This document shows positions 46,028-55,185 of a stretch of 64,000 nucleotides of DNA, in pieces. Made by a program: the position numbers and the translations under genes. This stretch comes from Streptomyces sp. WAC08241 (lineage in GTDB: Bacteria > Actinomycetota > Actinomycetes > Streptomycetales > Streptomycetaceae), in NCBI GenBank assembly GCA_007858575.1, contig CP042279.1:310001-374000 (forward strand), read 5' to 3'. The first letter of the stretch is position 1, and the number at the start of each line of letters is the position of its first letter. The notes under the pieces are model-generated. The model searched no databases and was not told where the DNA came from. It saw only the letters and a program-made list of their open reading frames with translations.

Positions 46028-46061
46028 TTGGTTTTACCAAGTTCGAGCTTGGAAAGTCCAA
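46028..46061. promoter_or_regulatory. Two matching operator-like inverted repeats, 21 bp apart
   Basis: Repeat 1 TTGGTTTTACCAA (46028-46040) and repeat 2 TTGGAAAGTCCAA (46049-46061) both fit TTGGW-NNN-WCCAA with perfect 5-bp arms. Their centres are 21 bp apart, two helical turns. They lie 23 bp before the hxlR-type start and 45 bp before the aminotransferase start, in the shared promoter region. Confidence 0.7.
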
Positions 46062-46083
46062 CGACATGTCTAGACTGCGTCGC

Positions 46084-46722
46084 ATGCCACGTCAGTCACG
46101 CCGCAGTTACGACCAGCACTGCGCCGCCGCGCGCGCCCTCGACCTCGTCGGCGACCGCTGGACCCTGCTCGTCGTCCGCGAACTCCTCGCCGGACCGCGC
46201 CGCTACACCGACCTCCACGCCGACCTGCCCGGCGTCAGCACGGACATGCTGGCCGGCCGCCTCAAGGACATGGAGGGCGCCGAGCTCGTCACCCGCCGCC
46301 GACTGCCCCCGCCCGCCTCGGCGTCCGTGTACGAGCTCACCCCGCGCGGCCGGGACCTGCTGCCCGTCCTGCGCGCCCTCGCCGCGTGGGGGCGCCCGAC
46401 CTGGGGGAGCCGCGGCCGACCGACGCCGTGCGCGCGCACTGGTACGCGATCCCGCTCCTCGGCCCGCTCGCGGAGCTGGGCGCGGGACCGTCCAGGTCAC
46501 CCTGGACGAGGGGAGTTCCACGTACGGATCGGGGCCGACGGCGGCGTCGCGTACGGGGACGGCCCGGCGGAGGCCCCCGACGCCCGGCTGCGGACCGACG
46601 CGGCGACGTGCCGCGCGCTCGCGGACGGGGAACTGACGCTCGCGGAGGCGGTCGCGGCGGGGCGCGCGGAGCTGGCGGGGACGGGGCCGGCCCTGGTCGG
46701 GGCCCCTGGCCTCACGTCCTGA
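46084..46722 (+). CDS. HxlR-family winged-helix transcriptional regulator
   Basis: About 213 residues. N-terminal HxlR winged helix: RSYDQHCAAARALDLVGDRWTLLVVRELL and GPRRYTDLHADLPGVSTDMLAGRLKDME, with the family Cys near residue 12. A C-terminal SCP2-like domain (VRIGADGGVAYGDGPAEAPDARL, ALADGELTLAEAVAAGRAEL) probably binds a ligand. ATG 46084; ATG 46066, in frame, is an alternative. Frame breaks near 46395 and 46490. The paired inverted repeats upstream may be its own binding site. Overlaps the end of the convergent MerR gene by 11 bp. Confidence 0.85.
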   Translation: MPRQSRRSYDQHCAAARALDLVGDRWTLLVVRELLAGPRRYTDLHADLPGVSTDMLAGRLKDMEGAELVTRRRLPPPASASVYELTPRGRDLLPVLRALAAWGRPTWGSRGRPTPCARTGTRSRSSARSRSWARDRPGHPGRGEFHVRIGADGGVAYGDGPAEAPDARLRTDAATCRALADGELTLAEAVAAGRAELAGTGPALVGAPGLTS

Positions 46723-47067
46723 CGGACTCCGCCTCCAGGGCCTTCGCCAGGCGGTCGCGGGCCGCGGTCTGCGCCGCGATCCGCGCGTCGAGCACGGCCA
46801 GCCGCTCGCGGGCGATCTCCAGGCCGCGGGCGGACGGCGGGACCGAGGGCACGTCCCCGTCCAGGCAGGAGCGGAAGGCGGACACGTCGTCCAGGGTGAG
46901 CCCGGCGTCCAGCAGGTACCGGATGTTCGCGACCCGCGTGACGGCGCCCTCTCGTACACCCGGTAGCCGTTGGCCGCCCGGGACGACGTGACCAGACCCG
47001 CCTTCTCGTAGTGCCGCAGGGCCCGGGCCGACACCCCGGTCCGCCGGGCCAGTTCGCCGATGCGCAA
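46712..47067 (-). CDS. MerR-family transcriptional regulator
   Basis: About 118 residues. The N-terminal MerR helix-turn-helix is RIGELARRTGVSARALRHYEKAGLV, followed by NGYRVYER, the wing VTRVANIRYLLDAGLTLDDV, and a coiled coil LARERLAVLDARIAAQTAARDRLAKAL-like. TTG 47067 is chosen as start since AGGAG lies nine bases upstream; GTG 47076 would leave none. The effector domain is very short, without metal-binding Cys. One frame break near 46955. It sits 49 bp downstream of an SDR gene, probably its co-transcribed target or partner. Confidence 0.82.
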
Positions 47068-47115
47068 GGACGCCACCTCCTCGCACAGTCGTACCACGGC
47101 CCGGCGGGCCGCCCC

Positions 47116-47864
47116 TCAGAAGACCAGCGCGCCCCCGTCGACGGGCAGGACCGCGCCGGTCGTGAAGGAGGCCTCGGGCGCGGCGAGGGAGGTGATCGCC
47201 CACGCGACCTCCTCGGGCCTGCCGAGCCGCCCCAGCGGGACGTGCGCGAGCTGCCAGGCGCGCACCTCCTCCCGCCGCTCCGGGGACAGGCCCGCGTGCC
47301 GGCCGATCGGGGTCTCGACCGGCCCGGGGCGACCGCCACCACCCGGACCCCGGCCGGTGCGAGCTCCACGGCCCAGCAGCGGGTCAGGGTCTCCAGGGCG
47401 CTCTTGGTCGCCGGATAGAGGGAGTTGGCGGGCCAGCCGCGCTGCCCGACGGTCGTCGACACGTTCACCACCACGCCCCGGGACTCCCGGAGCGCGGGGA
47501 CGGCGGCCCGGGTGAGCAGGAGCGGGGCGACGAGGTTCGTCTCCAGGAGCGGGGTGATCACGGAGCGGTCCAGGGTGCCGAGCGGACCTCCCGTGGCGAT
47601 CCCGGCGTTGTTGACGAGGACGTCGAGGCGGCCGTGGGCGTCCAGGGCGGCCCGGACGATCTCCTCGGCGGCGCCCTCCGCCGTGATGTCGGCGGCGAAC
47701 GGGTGGATTCCGCAGTGCCCTCGGCGGTCTCCCGCAACGGCTCCTCCCCGCGGCCGACGGCGACGACGGTCGCCCCCGCTCCGCGAAGGCCCGCGCGGTG
47801 GCCCGGCCGATACGGTGCCCGCGCCCGTGACGACGACGACCCTGGTGGGTGTGGTGGTGTCCAT
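47116..47864 (-). CDS. SDR-family oxidoreductase
   Basis: NAD(P)-dependent short-chain dehydrogenase, about 249 residues, ATG 47864. Cofactor-binding GxxxGxG near the N-terminus (VVVTGAGTGIGRATARAFAERGA), LDVLVNNAGIATGG, catalytic Ser in NVSTTVGQ, and YxxxK in LYPATKSALETL. The end VLPVDGGALVF is typical. Substrate unknown. Frame breaks near 47325, 47715 and 47790. The promoter region has a TTGACC box with long spacer typical of MerR targets, fitting regulation by the neighbouring MerR protein. Confidence 0.88.
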
Positions 47865-47873
47865 GAATCCGAT

Positions 47874-47904
47874 GGTCGAACGCTGACGCCAGTGACAAGG
47901 TCAA
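47874..47904 (-). promoter_or_regulatory. Possible MerR-type promoter for the SDR-MerR pair
   Basis: On the minus strand, TTGACC (47904-47899) is followed by a 19-base spacer and TCGACC (47879-47874). A 19-bp spacer is typical of promoters unwound by MerR proteins. The -10 match is poor. It would put the transcript start within a few bases of the SDR ATG. Confidence 0.35.
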
Positions 47905-47907
47905 GCC

Positions 47908-48380
47908 ATGACACCGCACGAACTGTGGACGGCCCTGCCGTAGGACACGCGCGAGCGCGTGGACGCGCTCGTCGTCCGGCGGAAACAGATCCTGGCCGTC
48001 AAGGAGATGAGGGAGTCCGGTGTGGCGCCCCGCCCCGACCTGCGCGACTGCGTCGACCTCGTCGCCGCACGCATGGAGATCCTCGCCGACCGGCTCGTAC
48101 CGCTGCCGCCCCGGGACGTGGACGCCCTCGCCGCAAAGGCCGCCGCGCTGCCCGGACCGCCCGTCGCCCTGGAACTGGCGTGGGACGGCGACACGCAGGG
48201 CTGGATCCTGGTGCTCGGCGCCGTCCTGCCCGGCTCGTCCGGGCGGCCGCACGCACTGGCGCACTGGCAGGAGGCCGTCTGGACGGAGCCCTCGCCACCG
48301 CGCGGGCCCTCGCGGACCGGCTCGGCGTACCGCTGCGCGGCCCCGGTGACGACGGTCCGCCGCACGTACGGGCAGAGTGA
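47908..48380 (+). CDS. Conserved actinobacterial protein of unknown function (in-frame TAG)
   Basis: About 157 residues from ATG 47908 (MTPHELWTALP). Codon 12 is TAG (47941-47943); the frame goes on with DTRERVDALVVRRKQIL, and the part before the TAG matches the N-terminus I remember for this family. A start at GTG 47959 would avoid the TAG but drop that part. Ends LGVPLRGPGDDGPPHVRAE. One frame break near 48275. Mostly helical; no motif recognised. The next gene starts 4 bp after its stop. Confidence 0.65.
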
Positions 48381-48384
48381 GGTC

Positions 48385-49020
48385 ATGCGGTACGAGGCGA
48401 TCACCTGGGACAGGCTGGCGGAGGCGCTCGCCGGACACGTCGACGCGTCCGCCCCCGGCGACGGCGGCGCATGGCTCAAGGTCGGCATCGACGGGCCGCC
48501 CGCCGCGCCCGGCGCCGAACTCGCCGCCGCGCTGGCCGGGGCCCTGCGGACGCGCGGGCGCCCCGTCCACCTGGCGGGCACGGGCGGCTTCCTGCGGCCC
48601 GCCTCCCTCCGGTACGAGTACGGCAAGCGGGACCCCGACGCGTACTACGGCGGGTGGACCGACACCGGGGCCCTGTGGCGGGAGGTCTTCGGCCCGCTGG
48701 AGCCCGGCGGCACCGGGCGCGTGCTGCCCGACCTGTGGGACCCGGTCACGGACCGCGCGACCCGCAGCCCGTACGTCACGCTGCCGCCCGGCGGGGTCCT
48801 CCTCCTGCACGGCCCCTTCCTGCTCGGCCACTGGTTCCCCTTCGACCTCACCGTGCACCTGCGGCTCTCGCCCGCCGCCCTCGCCCGGCGCACGGAGGAG
48901 TCCTGGACCCTTCCGGCCTTCGCGCGGTACGAGACGGAGGTCGACCCGGCCGGGACGGCGGACGTCGTCGTACGCGCCGATGACCCCCGCCACCCGGCCT
49001 GGACGGGGCTCGGGCGGTAG
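48385..49020 (+). CDS. Uridine kinase-like protein with degraded P-loop
   Basis: Intact, 211 residues, ATG 48385. Overall fold and blocks match actinobacterial uridine/nucleoside kinase-like proteins (GFLRPASLRYEYGKRDPDAYYGGWTD, GGTGRVLPDLWDPVTDRATRS, GVLLLHGPFLLGHWFPFDLTVHLRLSP). The Walker A loop is KVGIDGPPAAPGAELA, without the GKT/GKS of active kinases. So ATP binding may be lost or altered. It follows the upstream small gene by 4 bp. Confidence 0.78.
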   Translation: MRYEAITWDRLAEALAGHVDASAPGDGGAWLKVGIDGPPAAPGAELAAALAGALRTRGRPVHLAGTGGFLRPASLRYEYGKRDPDAYYGGWTDTGALWREVFGPLEPGGTGRVLPDLWDPVTDRATRSPYVTLPPGGVLLLHGPFLLGHWFPFDLTVHLRLSPAALARRTEESWTLPAFARYETEVDPAGTADVVVRADDPRHPAWTGLGR

Positions 49021-49029
49021 GGCCCGGTG

Positions 49030-49235
49030 GCGGGGACACCGCGCCGACTTCCGAGTCCCGGTCTTCCGGACCCGAATCCCGAGCCCCGGTCTTCCGGACC
49101 CGCATCCCGGCCCTCGGGCCCCGGCCTCGAATCCCGAGCCCCGGCCTTCGGCCTTCGGCCCCGAGCCCCGGTCCTCCGGACCCGCATCCCGGCGCTCGGG
49201 CCCCGACCTCGAATCCCGAGCCCCGGTCCTCCGGG
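49030..49235. repeat. Imperfect tandem repeat array, 50-60 bp units
   Basis: Fills the gap between the uridine kinase-like gene and psuK. The core blocks GAATCCCGAGCCCCGGTC, TTCCGGACCCGCATCCCGG and CCTCGGGCCCCG recur about three times, with extra short copies of CCGGCCTTCGGCC. No coding potential. Units vary in length, so array slippage rather than selection on protein is likely. Confidence 0.75.
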
Positions 49236-49243
49236 AGCGCGCC

Positions 49244-50155
49244 TCAGCCGTCCGTCGGTGCCGCCGGCGGTCTGCCGCCCACCGTGGCGACCGCCTCCGC
49301 GCCCGCCCGGCACCCCGCCTCCGCCGCCTTCACCGGGTCCGCGCCCGCGAGCCGGGCCGCCAGGAACGCCCCGGTGAACGCGTCGCCCGCGCCCGTCGAG
49401 TCCACCGGCCGCGCCGGAGGCGCCGCCACCCGCGCGGTGACCGCGCCGTCCTCGGCGACCAGCGCGCCCGCCGCCCCGAGGGTGACCACGACCAGCGGGA
49501 AGCGCCGGCTCAACTCGGCCGCCGCCCGCTCCGGTCCGGCGCGGCCGGTGAGCACCAGGGCCTCGTCGGCGTTGGGCAGCAGCACCTCGGCACCTTCCGC
49601 GGCCGCCAGGAACCGGTCCGCGCCCAGCGCCGCCAGGAACCCCGCCGAGGCCGGGTCCACGCTCACCGGAACCCCCGCCTCCATGGCGTCCCGCAGCGCC
49701 CGCAGGGCCGTTTCGCGGCTCGGACCGGCGAAGAACAGGTACCCCGAGAGGTGCAGCGGGCCACCCCGTCGAGCAGCCCCGGGGACCAGTCGGCGGGGAG
49801 AGGCGCAGCGCGGCACCGCTGTCGGTCAGGAAGGTGCGCTCCGCCGAGGCGTCCACGAGCGCGATGACGGTGGCCGTCGCCGCCCCCGCGTCCCGGACGA
49901 GCAGGGGCGCACGCCCGCCGCCCGCAGCGCCCGCTCGTGCCAGTCGGCCGCGTCCGTCCCCACCCGGCCGAGCAGCCGCACCTCCCCGCCGCCGGAACGC
50001 GCCGCCCAGCAGGCCGCGTTGGCCCCCGCGCCACCCGGCAGGGTCCGGATCTCCGCCGCCGTGTCCGTGGCCGGTGCGAGCGGGGTCCGGTGCCGGGCGA
50101 CGACGTCCGTGACCACGTCCCCGACGACGAGCAGCGCGCGCCGGGCGCGGCTCAC
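49244..50155 (-). CDS. psuK: PfkB-family carbohydrate kinase (probable pseudouridine kinase)
   Basis: Ribokinase-fold kinase, about 304 residues, GTG 50155 overlapping the psuG stop by 4 bp. Seen: [16 protein letters not shown] (substrate site), [39 protein letters not shown] and the catalytic [20 protein letters not shown] with the Asp base and anion hole. The pairing with psuG supports pseudouridine kinase (pseudouridine to pseudouridine 5'-phosphate) over ribokinase. Frame breaks near 49760, 49800 and 49910. Confidence 0.85.
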
Positions 50156-51141
50156 CGGCTGCCCGTACCGCGCGCCTCCGTGCCGTCGTGCGGTCCCCCG
50201 CGTATCCCCGTGCTGTCACCCGCTCCTCCCGCACCGGGTATGCCCGCCCCGTACGCCCCCGCGATCCTCGCCGCCAGCCGCACGTTCCCCCGTACCGCCG
50301 CCAGGTTGGCCTCCAGAGAAGCCCCTCCGTGTGCACCGTCAGGTATTCGAGCAGGAACGGCGTCACCGCCTGGCCCGTGATCCCTTCTCCTTCGCCGCCG
50401 CCAGGCCGTCCGCGAGCACCCGGTCGTGCAGCGCGGGGTCCAACTGCTCCGCCTCCGGCACCGGGTTGGCCACGACGAGCGCCGCCCGGGGCCTTCGAGC
50501 CGGTCCTGCGCGCGCATCACCGCCGCCACCTCCTCCGGCGTCCGCAGGGTCCAGTCGACGGGCTCGCCCGAGGAGGAGAGGTAGAAGCCGGAAAGTGCTC
50601 CGTGCCGTATCCGACGACCGTCACCCCCAGGGTCTCCAGGCGCTGGAGCGTCGCGGGCACGTCGAGGATCGACTTGACCCCGGCGCAGACGACGCTGGTC
50701 CCGACCCGGGCGAGCAGCCGCAGGTCGGCGGACTCGTCCTGCGTCTCGCTCCATCCGCGGTGCACCCCGCCGAGGCCGCCCGTCGCGAACACCCGGACGC
50801 CCGCCGCGTCCGCGAGCCAGGCCGTCGCCGAGACCGTCGTCGCGCCGGTCGCGCCCGTCGCCAGGGCGGGGGCCAGGTCGCGGTGGCCCAGCTTCCGCAC
50901 CGTCGGGTCCTCGGCGATCCGTATCAGCGCCGCCTCGTCCAGGCCCACCCTGGCCGTGCCGTCGACCACGGCGATCGTGGCGGGACGGCGCCCCGGCCCG
51001 TACCAGCTCCTCCAGCTCACGGGCCACCGCGAGGTTGCGCGGGCGCGGCAGGCCGTGGGCGATGAGCGTCGATTCCAGCGCGACGACGGGACGGCCCTCG
51101 TGGAGCGCCTCCCGTACCTCTTCGGACACGTGTGTGGACAT
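50152..51141 (-). CDS. psuG: Pseudouridine-5'-phosphate glycosidase
   Basis: Splits pseudouridine 5'-phosphate into uracil and ribose 5-phosphate, with PsuK salvaging RNA-derived pseudouridine. About 330 residues. Starts [20 protein letters not shown]. Family motifs: [78 protein letters not shown] and [18 protein letters not shown]. Frame breaks near 50310, 50388, 50490, 50592 and 50985. It is first in the two-gene operon with the kinase. Confidence 0.9.
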   Translation of the reverse strand: MSTHVSEEVREALHEGRPVVALESTLIAHGLPRPRNLAVARELEELVRAGAPSRHDRRGRRHGQGGPGRGGADTDRRGPDGAEAGPPRPGPRPGDGRDRRDDGLGDGLARGRGGRPGVRDGRPRRGAPRMERDAGRVRRPAAARPGRDQRRLRRGQVDPRRARDAPAPGDPGGDGRRIRHGALSGFYLSSSGEPVDWTLRTPEEVAAVMRAQDRLEGPGRRSSWPTRCRRRSSWTPRCTTGCSRTAWRRRRRRDHGPGGDAVPARIPDGAHGGASLEANLAAVRGNVRLAARIAGAYGAGIPGAGGAGDSTGIRGGPHDGTEARGTGSR

Positions 51142-51472
51142 GCCCCATTCCTGGCGCACCCGTGAACCCCGCAAACCTCGTTGGCGACCTCCCGCCAATT
51201 CCTCCGGCTCCCCTCCGGACCCTCTCCCGATCTCCCTGCGGATCTCCCTGCGGATCCTCCCCGAACCCTCTTCGGACCCCCTGCGGAATCCGTCACGGAC
51301 CGTCTCCGGCGACCGCCCCCGACCGCCGCGACGCCCTTGCGGCACCGGCCCGGAGCGGCGGTACGGATTCCGTCGACACCGTCAGCCCCGGTCATCGTCC
51401 CTGGTGGGAGCCGTGTCCTCCATGTGGTCCCGCCCTCGGACGGCCTCCGGATCCCCGCTACAGTCACCGCCC
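51142..51472. other. Intergenic region with short direct repeat
   Basis: 331 bp between divergent psuG and the cupin gene. GATCTCCCTGCG occurs twice in tandem (51229-51252). No gene or clear promoter box seen. Confidence 0.5.
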
Positions 51473-51830
51473 ATGACGACACACGACCAGCCCTCCTTCG
51501 CCGTCCACATCCCCGACGCGGAGCTCGAAGCGGAGCCGCTCGACCCCGCCCAGATCGTTCTCCGGCACGCCCGAGGTGACGGGCAAGGTGCTGTGGGAGT
51601 CCGCCGACGGCAAGCAGGTGCGCGGCATCTGGCAGATCACGCCCGGCGTCGTCACCGACACCGAGGCCAACGAGCTGTTCGTGGTGGTCTCCGGCCGGGC
51701 GACCGTCGCCGTCGAGGGCGGGGACACCCTGGAGATCGGCCCCGGCGACGCCTGTGTGCTGCGCGAGGGCGACCGGACCACCTGGACCGTCCACGAGACC
51801 CTGCGCAAGGCGTACCACATCAGCCTCTGA
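51473..51830 (+). CDS. Small cupin-domain protein (DUF861-like)
   Basis: About 119 residues, ATG 51473. A single beta-barrel cupin of the DUF861 ((S)-ureidoglycine aminohydrolase-like) type: [28 protein letters not shown] and [32 protein letters not shown]. Of the usual metal ligands, the first-motif histidines are largely replaced, so it may bind a small ligand without metal. One frame break near 51565. Function unknown. Confidence 0.8.
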
Positions 51831-51911
51831 GGTCTCTGAGGCCTCCCGACTCTCCGGGCCTCCTCCCCGGCGGCGGCGCCGCGCTGACGGAGACGCCTTC
51901 CGCGAGGCCGC

Positions 51912-53220
51912 TCAGGCCTTCCGGAGGACGCCCCGCAGGGCGAGCGCCGCCATCGGAAGGAGCAGACAGGCGGCGATCGCGTTCAGCGGTCCGTAGCCCA
52001 CCTGCGAGACGATCAGGCCTGCCGCGAGGCCGCCGACCCCGGCGGCCGTGTTCATGATGAAGTCGGAGAGCCCCTGGACGGCGGGTCGGGCGGCCTGCGG
52101 CACCGAGTCCGTGAGCAGCGCCGAACCGGACACGAGCCCCGCCGACCAGCCCAGGCCGAGGACGAAGAGGCCCAGGGCGACCCGGCCGTGGCTCGCCCCC
52201 GCCGTGCCCGCGACGAGCGCCGCCGTGCCGATGAGCCCGACCGCGAGCCCGATCACCGAGAGCCGTCCCAGTCGGTCGGCCAGCCGGCCCATCACGGGGG
52301 AGAAGGCGTACATGCCCGCGATGTGTCCGCTGATGACGAGGCCGATCAGCCGGATGTCCGCGCCGTGGTGGGTGAGCGCCACCGGGGTCATCGACATGAT
52401 CGACACCATGGCGGTGTGCGAGCCCGCGACGGTGACCAGGGCGAGACGGGCCTTCGGGGACTCCCGCACCGCCCGCATCCCGGCCCGCAGGGAGCGGCCT
52501 CGACCGCCGCCTCCCCGCCCGGGTCCCCGTCGGCCAGCGCGCGGGCGGTGAGGAGCGGGTCCGGGCGCAGCAGCAGGGCCACCACGGCCGCGGCGAGCAC
52601 GAAGACGCCGGCGGCCCAGACGAAGGGGCCCGCCGCGGCCGGTACGCCCAGGCCCGCGACGCTCTTCCCGGCGGGCGCCGCGACGTTCGGCCCGAGCACC
52701 GCCCCGATCGTGGTCGCCCACACCACCGTGGAGATGGCCCGGGCCCGGTGGTCCGGCTCGACTAGGTCGGCGGCGGCGAAGCGGGCCGCCAGGTTCGCCG
52801 AGGAACCGGCGCCGAAGCCGACGAGCCCGACGAGCAGCAGGGGAAGCTCCCGACGACCGCCCCGAGCACCACCACGCCGGCGCCCACCGCCCCCAGCAGA
52901 TACGCGAGGACGAGCCCCGCCCGGCGCCCCCGCGAGGCCATCAGGGCGGCCAGCGGCATGGCGAGCAGCGCGGGACCGGCCACCGTCGCCGTCGACGCCA
53001 GACCGGCCAGCGCCTCGGTGCCGCCTATCTCCGTGGCCAGGACGGCGGCGAGCGCGACCCCGATGGCGATGCCGAGGCCGCCGAGGATCTGGGTGGCGAT
53101 CAGCACGGCCCGGACGCGCCGGCGCAGCGCCGGCAGCTCGGCAGCGGTGACGGGAATGCGGACGGAGGCGGATATGCGGCCGGGCAGGGTGGGGTCGGGG
53201 GCACCGGGGGTCTGGGTCAC
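51912..53220 (-). CDS. MFS transporter (drug/solute exporter type)
   Basis: About 436 residues with twelve predicted membrane segments, GTG 53220. The major facilitator loop motif appears as ALMASRGRRAGLVLAYL after helix 2, and a second copy in PVMGRLADRLGRLSVIG after helix 8. Substrate unknown. Frame breaks near 52498 and 52845. CTA codon at 52743 (ADLVEPDH) is another CTAGG site. It converges with the cupin gene and is separated from ogt by about 150 bp. Confidence 0.85.
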
Positions 53221-53370
53221 CGACGAGAGTGTGCCAGCCGTCCCACCTGATGGGAACGCCCTCTCCGCCGGCGGCGATCTTCCGAACGGCGACCCTCCGA
53301 ACGGCGACGCTGAGAATGACGACCCCCAGAGCGATGCCCGTCAGAGCAAAGCCCGTCAGCACCGCACCCC

Positions 53371-53960
53371 TCAGAACAGCGGCGCCGGCAGCACCCCTCC
53401 AGGGCCAGCAGCCGCCGCTTCGTCTCCAGACCGCCCCCGAAGCCGCCGAGCCCGCCGTCGCTCTCCACCACGCGGTGGCACGGCACCACCACCGGCAGCG
53501 GATTGGAGCCCATCGCCGCCCCCACTGCCTGCGCGGCGCCCGGCTGTCCCACGCGCCGCGCCAGCTCCCCGTACCCGACGACCGTCCCGTACGGGACGCC
53601 GATCGCCAGCTCGCGCAGCACCTGCCGGTTGAACCCGCCCGTCAGGCTCCAGTCCAGGGGCAGGTCGAGCTCGTCCGGGTCGCCCGCGAAGTACCGGCCG
53701 AGCCGGCGTATCGGCTCCGCGAGCAGCCCCGAGGCGCGCTCCACCGGCTCCGCGCCGAGCCGGGCCGCCAACCGGTCGGGCATCCGCTCCCGCCGTGCCG
53801 CGTCCGCGTGGAACCCGACCTGCACGAGCCCCCGTCCGGTCGCGGCGAGGAAGAGCGGTCCGACGTCGCTCTCCACGACCGCCCACTCCACCGGGACGGC
53901 CCGCTCCCCGGCCGCGGGCCCCGTCGCCGGACCCCTCTCCGGCACCGCTTCGATGTCCAT
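53371..53960 (-). CDS. ogt: Methylated-DNA-protein-cysteine methyltransferase
   Basis: DNA repair protein that removes alkyl groups from O6-alkylguanine onto its own Cys. About 196 residues, ATG 53960. C-terminal domain motifs: VPYGTVVGYGELARRVGQPGAAQAVGAAMGSNPLP and the active site VVVPCHRVV, followed by GGLGGFGGGLETKRRLLALEG. The N-terminal half is the usual ribonuclease-like domain. One frame break near 53398; the end VLPAPLF is reached after repair. Confidence 0.9.
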
Positions 53961-54198
53961 GCCGACCACGCTACGACCCCCCACCGACAACCCGGACCCG
54001 AGCGCGGGAGCGGCTGTGGAGAACCTCCGGGACCGATCCCAAGATCACGACCCGGTCTCGCTCCGGCCTCGCGCAGGAAAATCCCCGGTCACATGGTCGC
54101 CGCGACTTCCGCGCGCCATAATCTCGCCCCGGGGAGTAGGAGCCGGCGGGACCGACTGTTTTCGGCCGACGTCGCACCAGGGGTGGAGGGCACAGCTC

Positions 54199-55115
54199 AT
54201 GCAGGGCACGGTCGACGGATTCAGCTACGGGCTCGTCACGCCGGTGGCCTCCTTTCTCATGGCCTGCCTCGGCGGCGCCCTCGGCCTGAGGTGCACCACC
54301 AGATCCCTGCGCCACCGCGACACCTTCAAGGCGGGCTGGCTCGTCCTCGGCGCCACCTCGATCGGCACCGGCATCTGGACCATGCACTTCATCGCCATGA
54401 TGGGCTTCTCGGTCCAGCAGGCCCCGGTCGACTACGACCGGCCCATCACCTTCGCCAGCCTGGGCGTCGCCATCCTCATGGTCGGCATCGGCATCCTCAT
54501 CGTCGGATACCGCGGGGCGACCGCCCTGACCCTGGTCACCGGCGGCACCATCACCGGTCTCGGCATCGCCACCATGCACTACCTCGGCATGGCCGGCATG
54601 CGCCTCCACGGGCGCGTCGAGTACGACACCGCGACCGTCGCCCTCTCCGTGGTCATCGCCGTCGTGGCTGCCACCACGGCCCTCTGGGCGGCCGTCTCCG
54701 TGCATGGATTTCTGGCCAGTCTCGGTGCGAGCCTGGTGATGGGCGTCGCCGTCAGTGGTATGCACTACACCGCCATGGCGGCCGTCAGCGTCCACCTGAA
54801 CGGCGCCGGAACCCCGCGGCCGCCACCGCCCCCGCCACCTCGCTCCTCCTGCCGATGCTGATCGGTCCGGCGGTCTTCCTCATCCTGGCCGCCGTCGTCG
54901 TCATGTTCGATCCGCTGCTCGTGATGGGCGACCCCGAGTGGCGGCGGGCCCCGGCCCGGGCCGTGCACCGCCCGGGCGTGCCCGCCCCGCGCCACGTGCC
55001 GACCCACTACGGCGAGCCCGCCGGCCGGTCGGCCCGCCCCGCCCGCCGCACGTCCGGCCGCGCCACCTGCAGGGCCGCCGCGGTCCACGGAGTGCACCGC
55101 TCCCAGGACTGGTGA
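54199..55115 (+). CDS. MHYT-domain integral membrane protein
   Basis: About 305 residues, ATG 54199. Three MHYT motifs embedded in membrane helices, here as [22 protein letters not shown] and [11 protein letters not shown], each rich in Met/His and thought to bind a metal such as copper and sense gas or light. Unlike many MHYT proteins, no GGDEF/EAL or kinase domain follows; instead one more membrane helix and a basic, Arg/Pro-rich cytoplasmic tail. One frame break near 54815. Confidence 0.88.
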
Positions 55116-55185
55116 GGGGCCGCCCGGAGGCCCGGCGGTGAGCCGATCGCCCCCGAGTGTCAGTGCCGGGTCGTACGGTGGTTGC

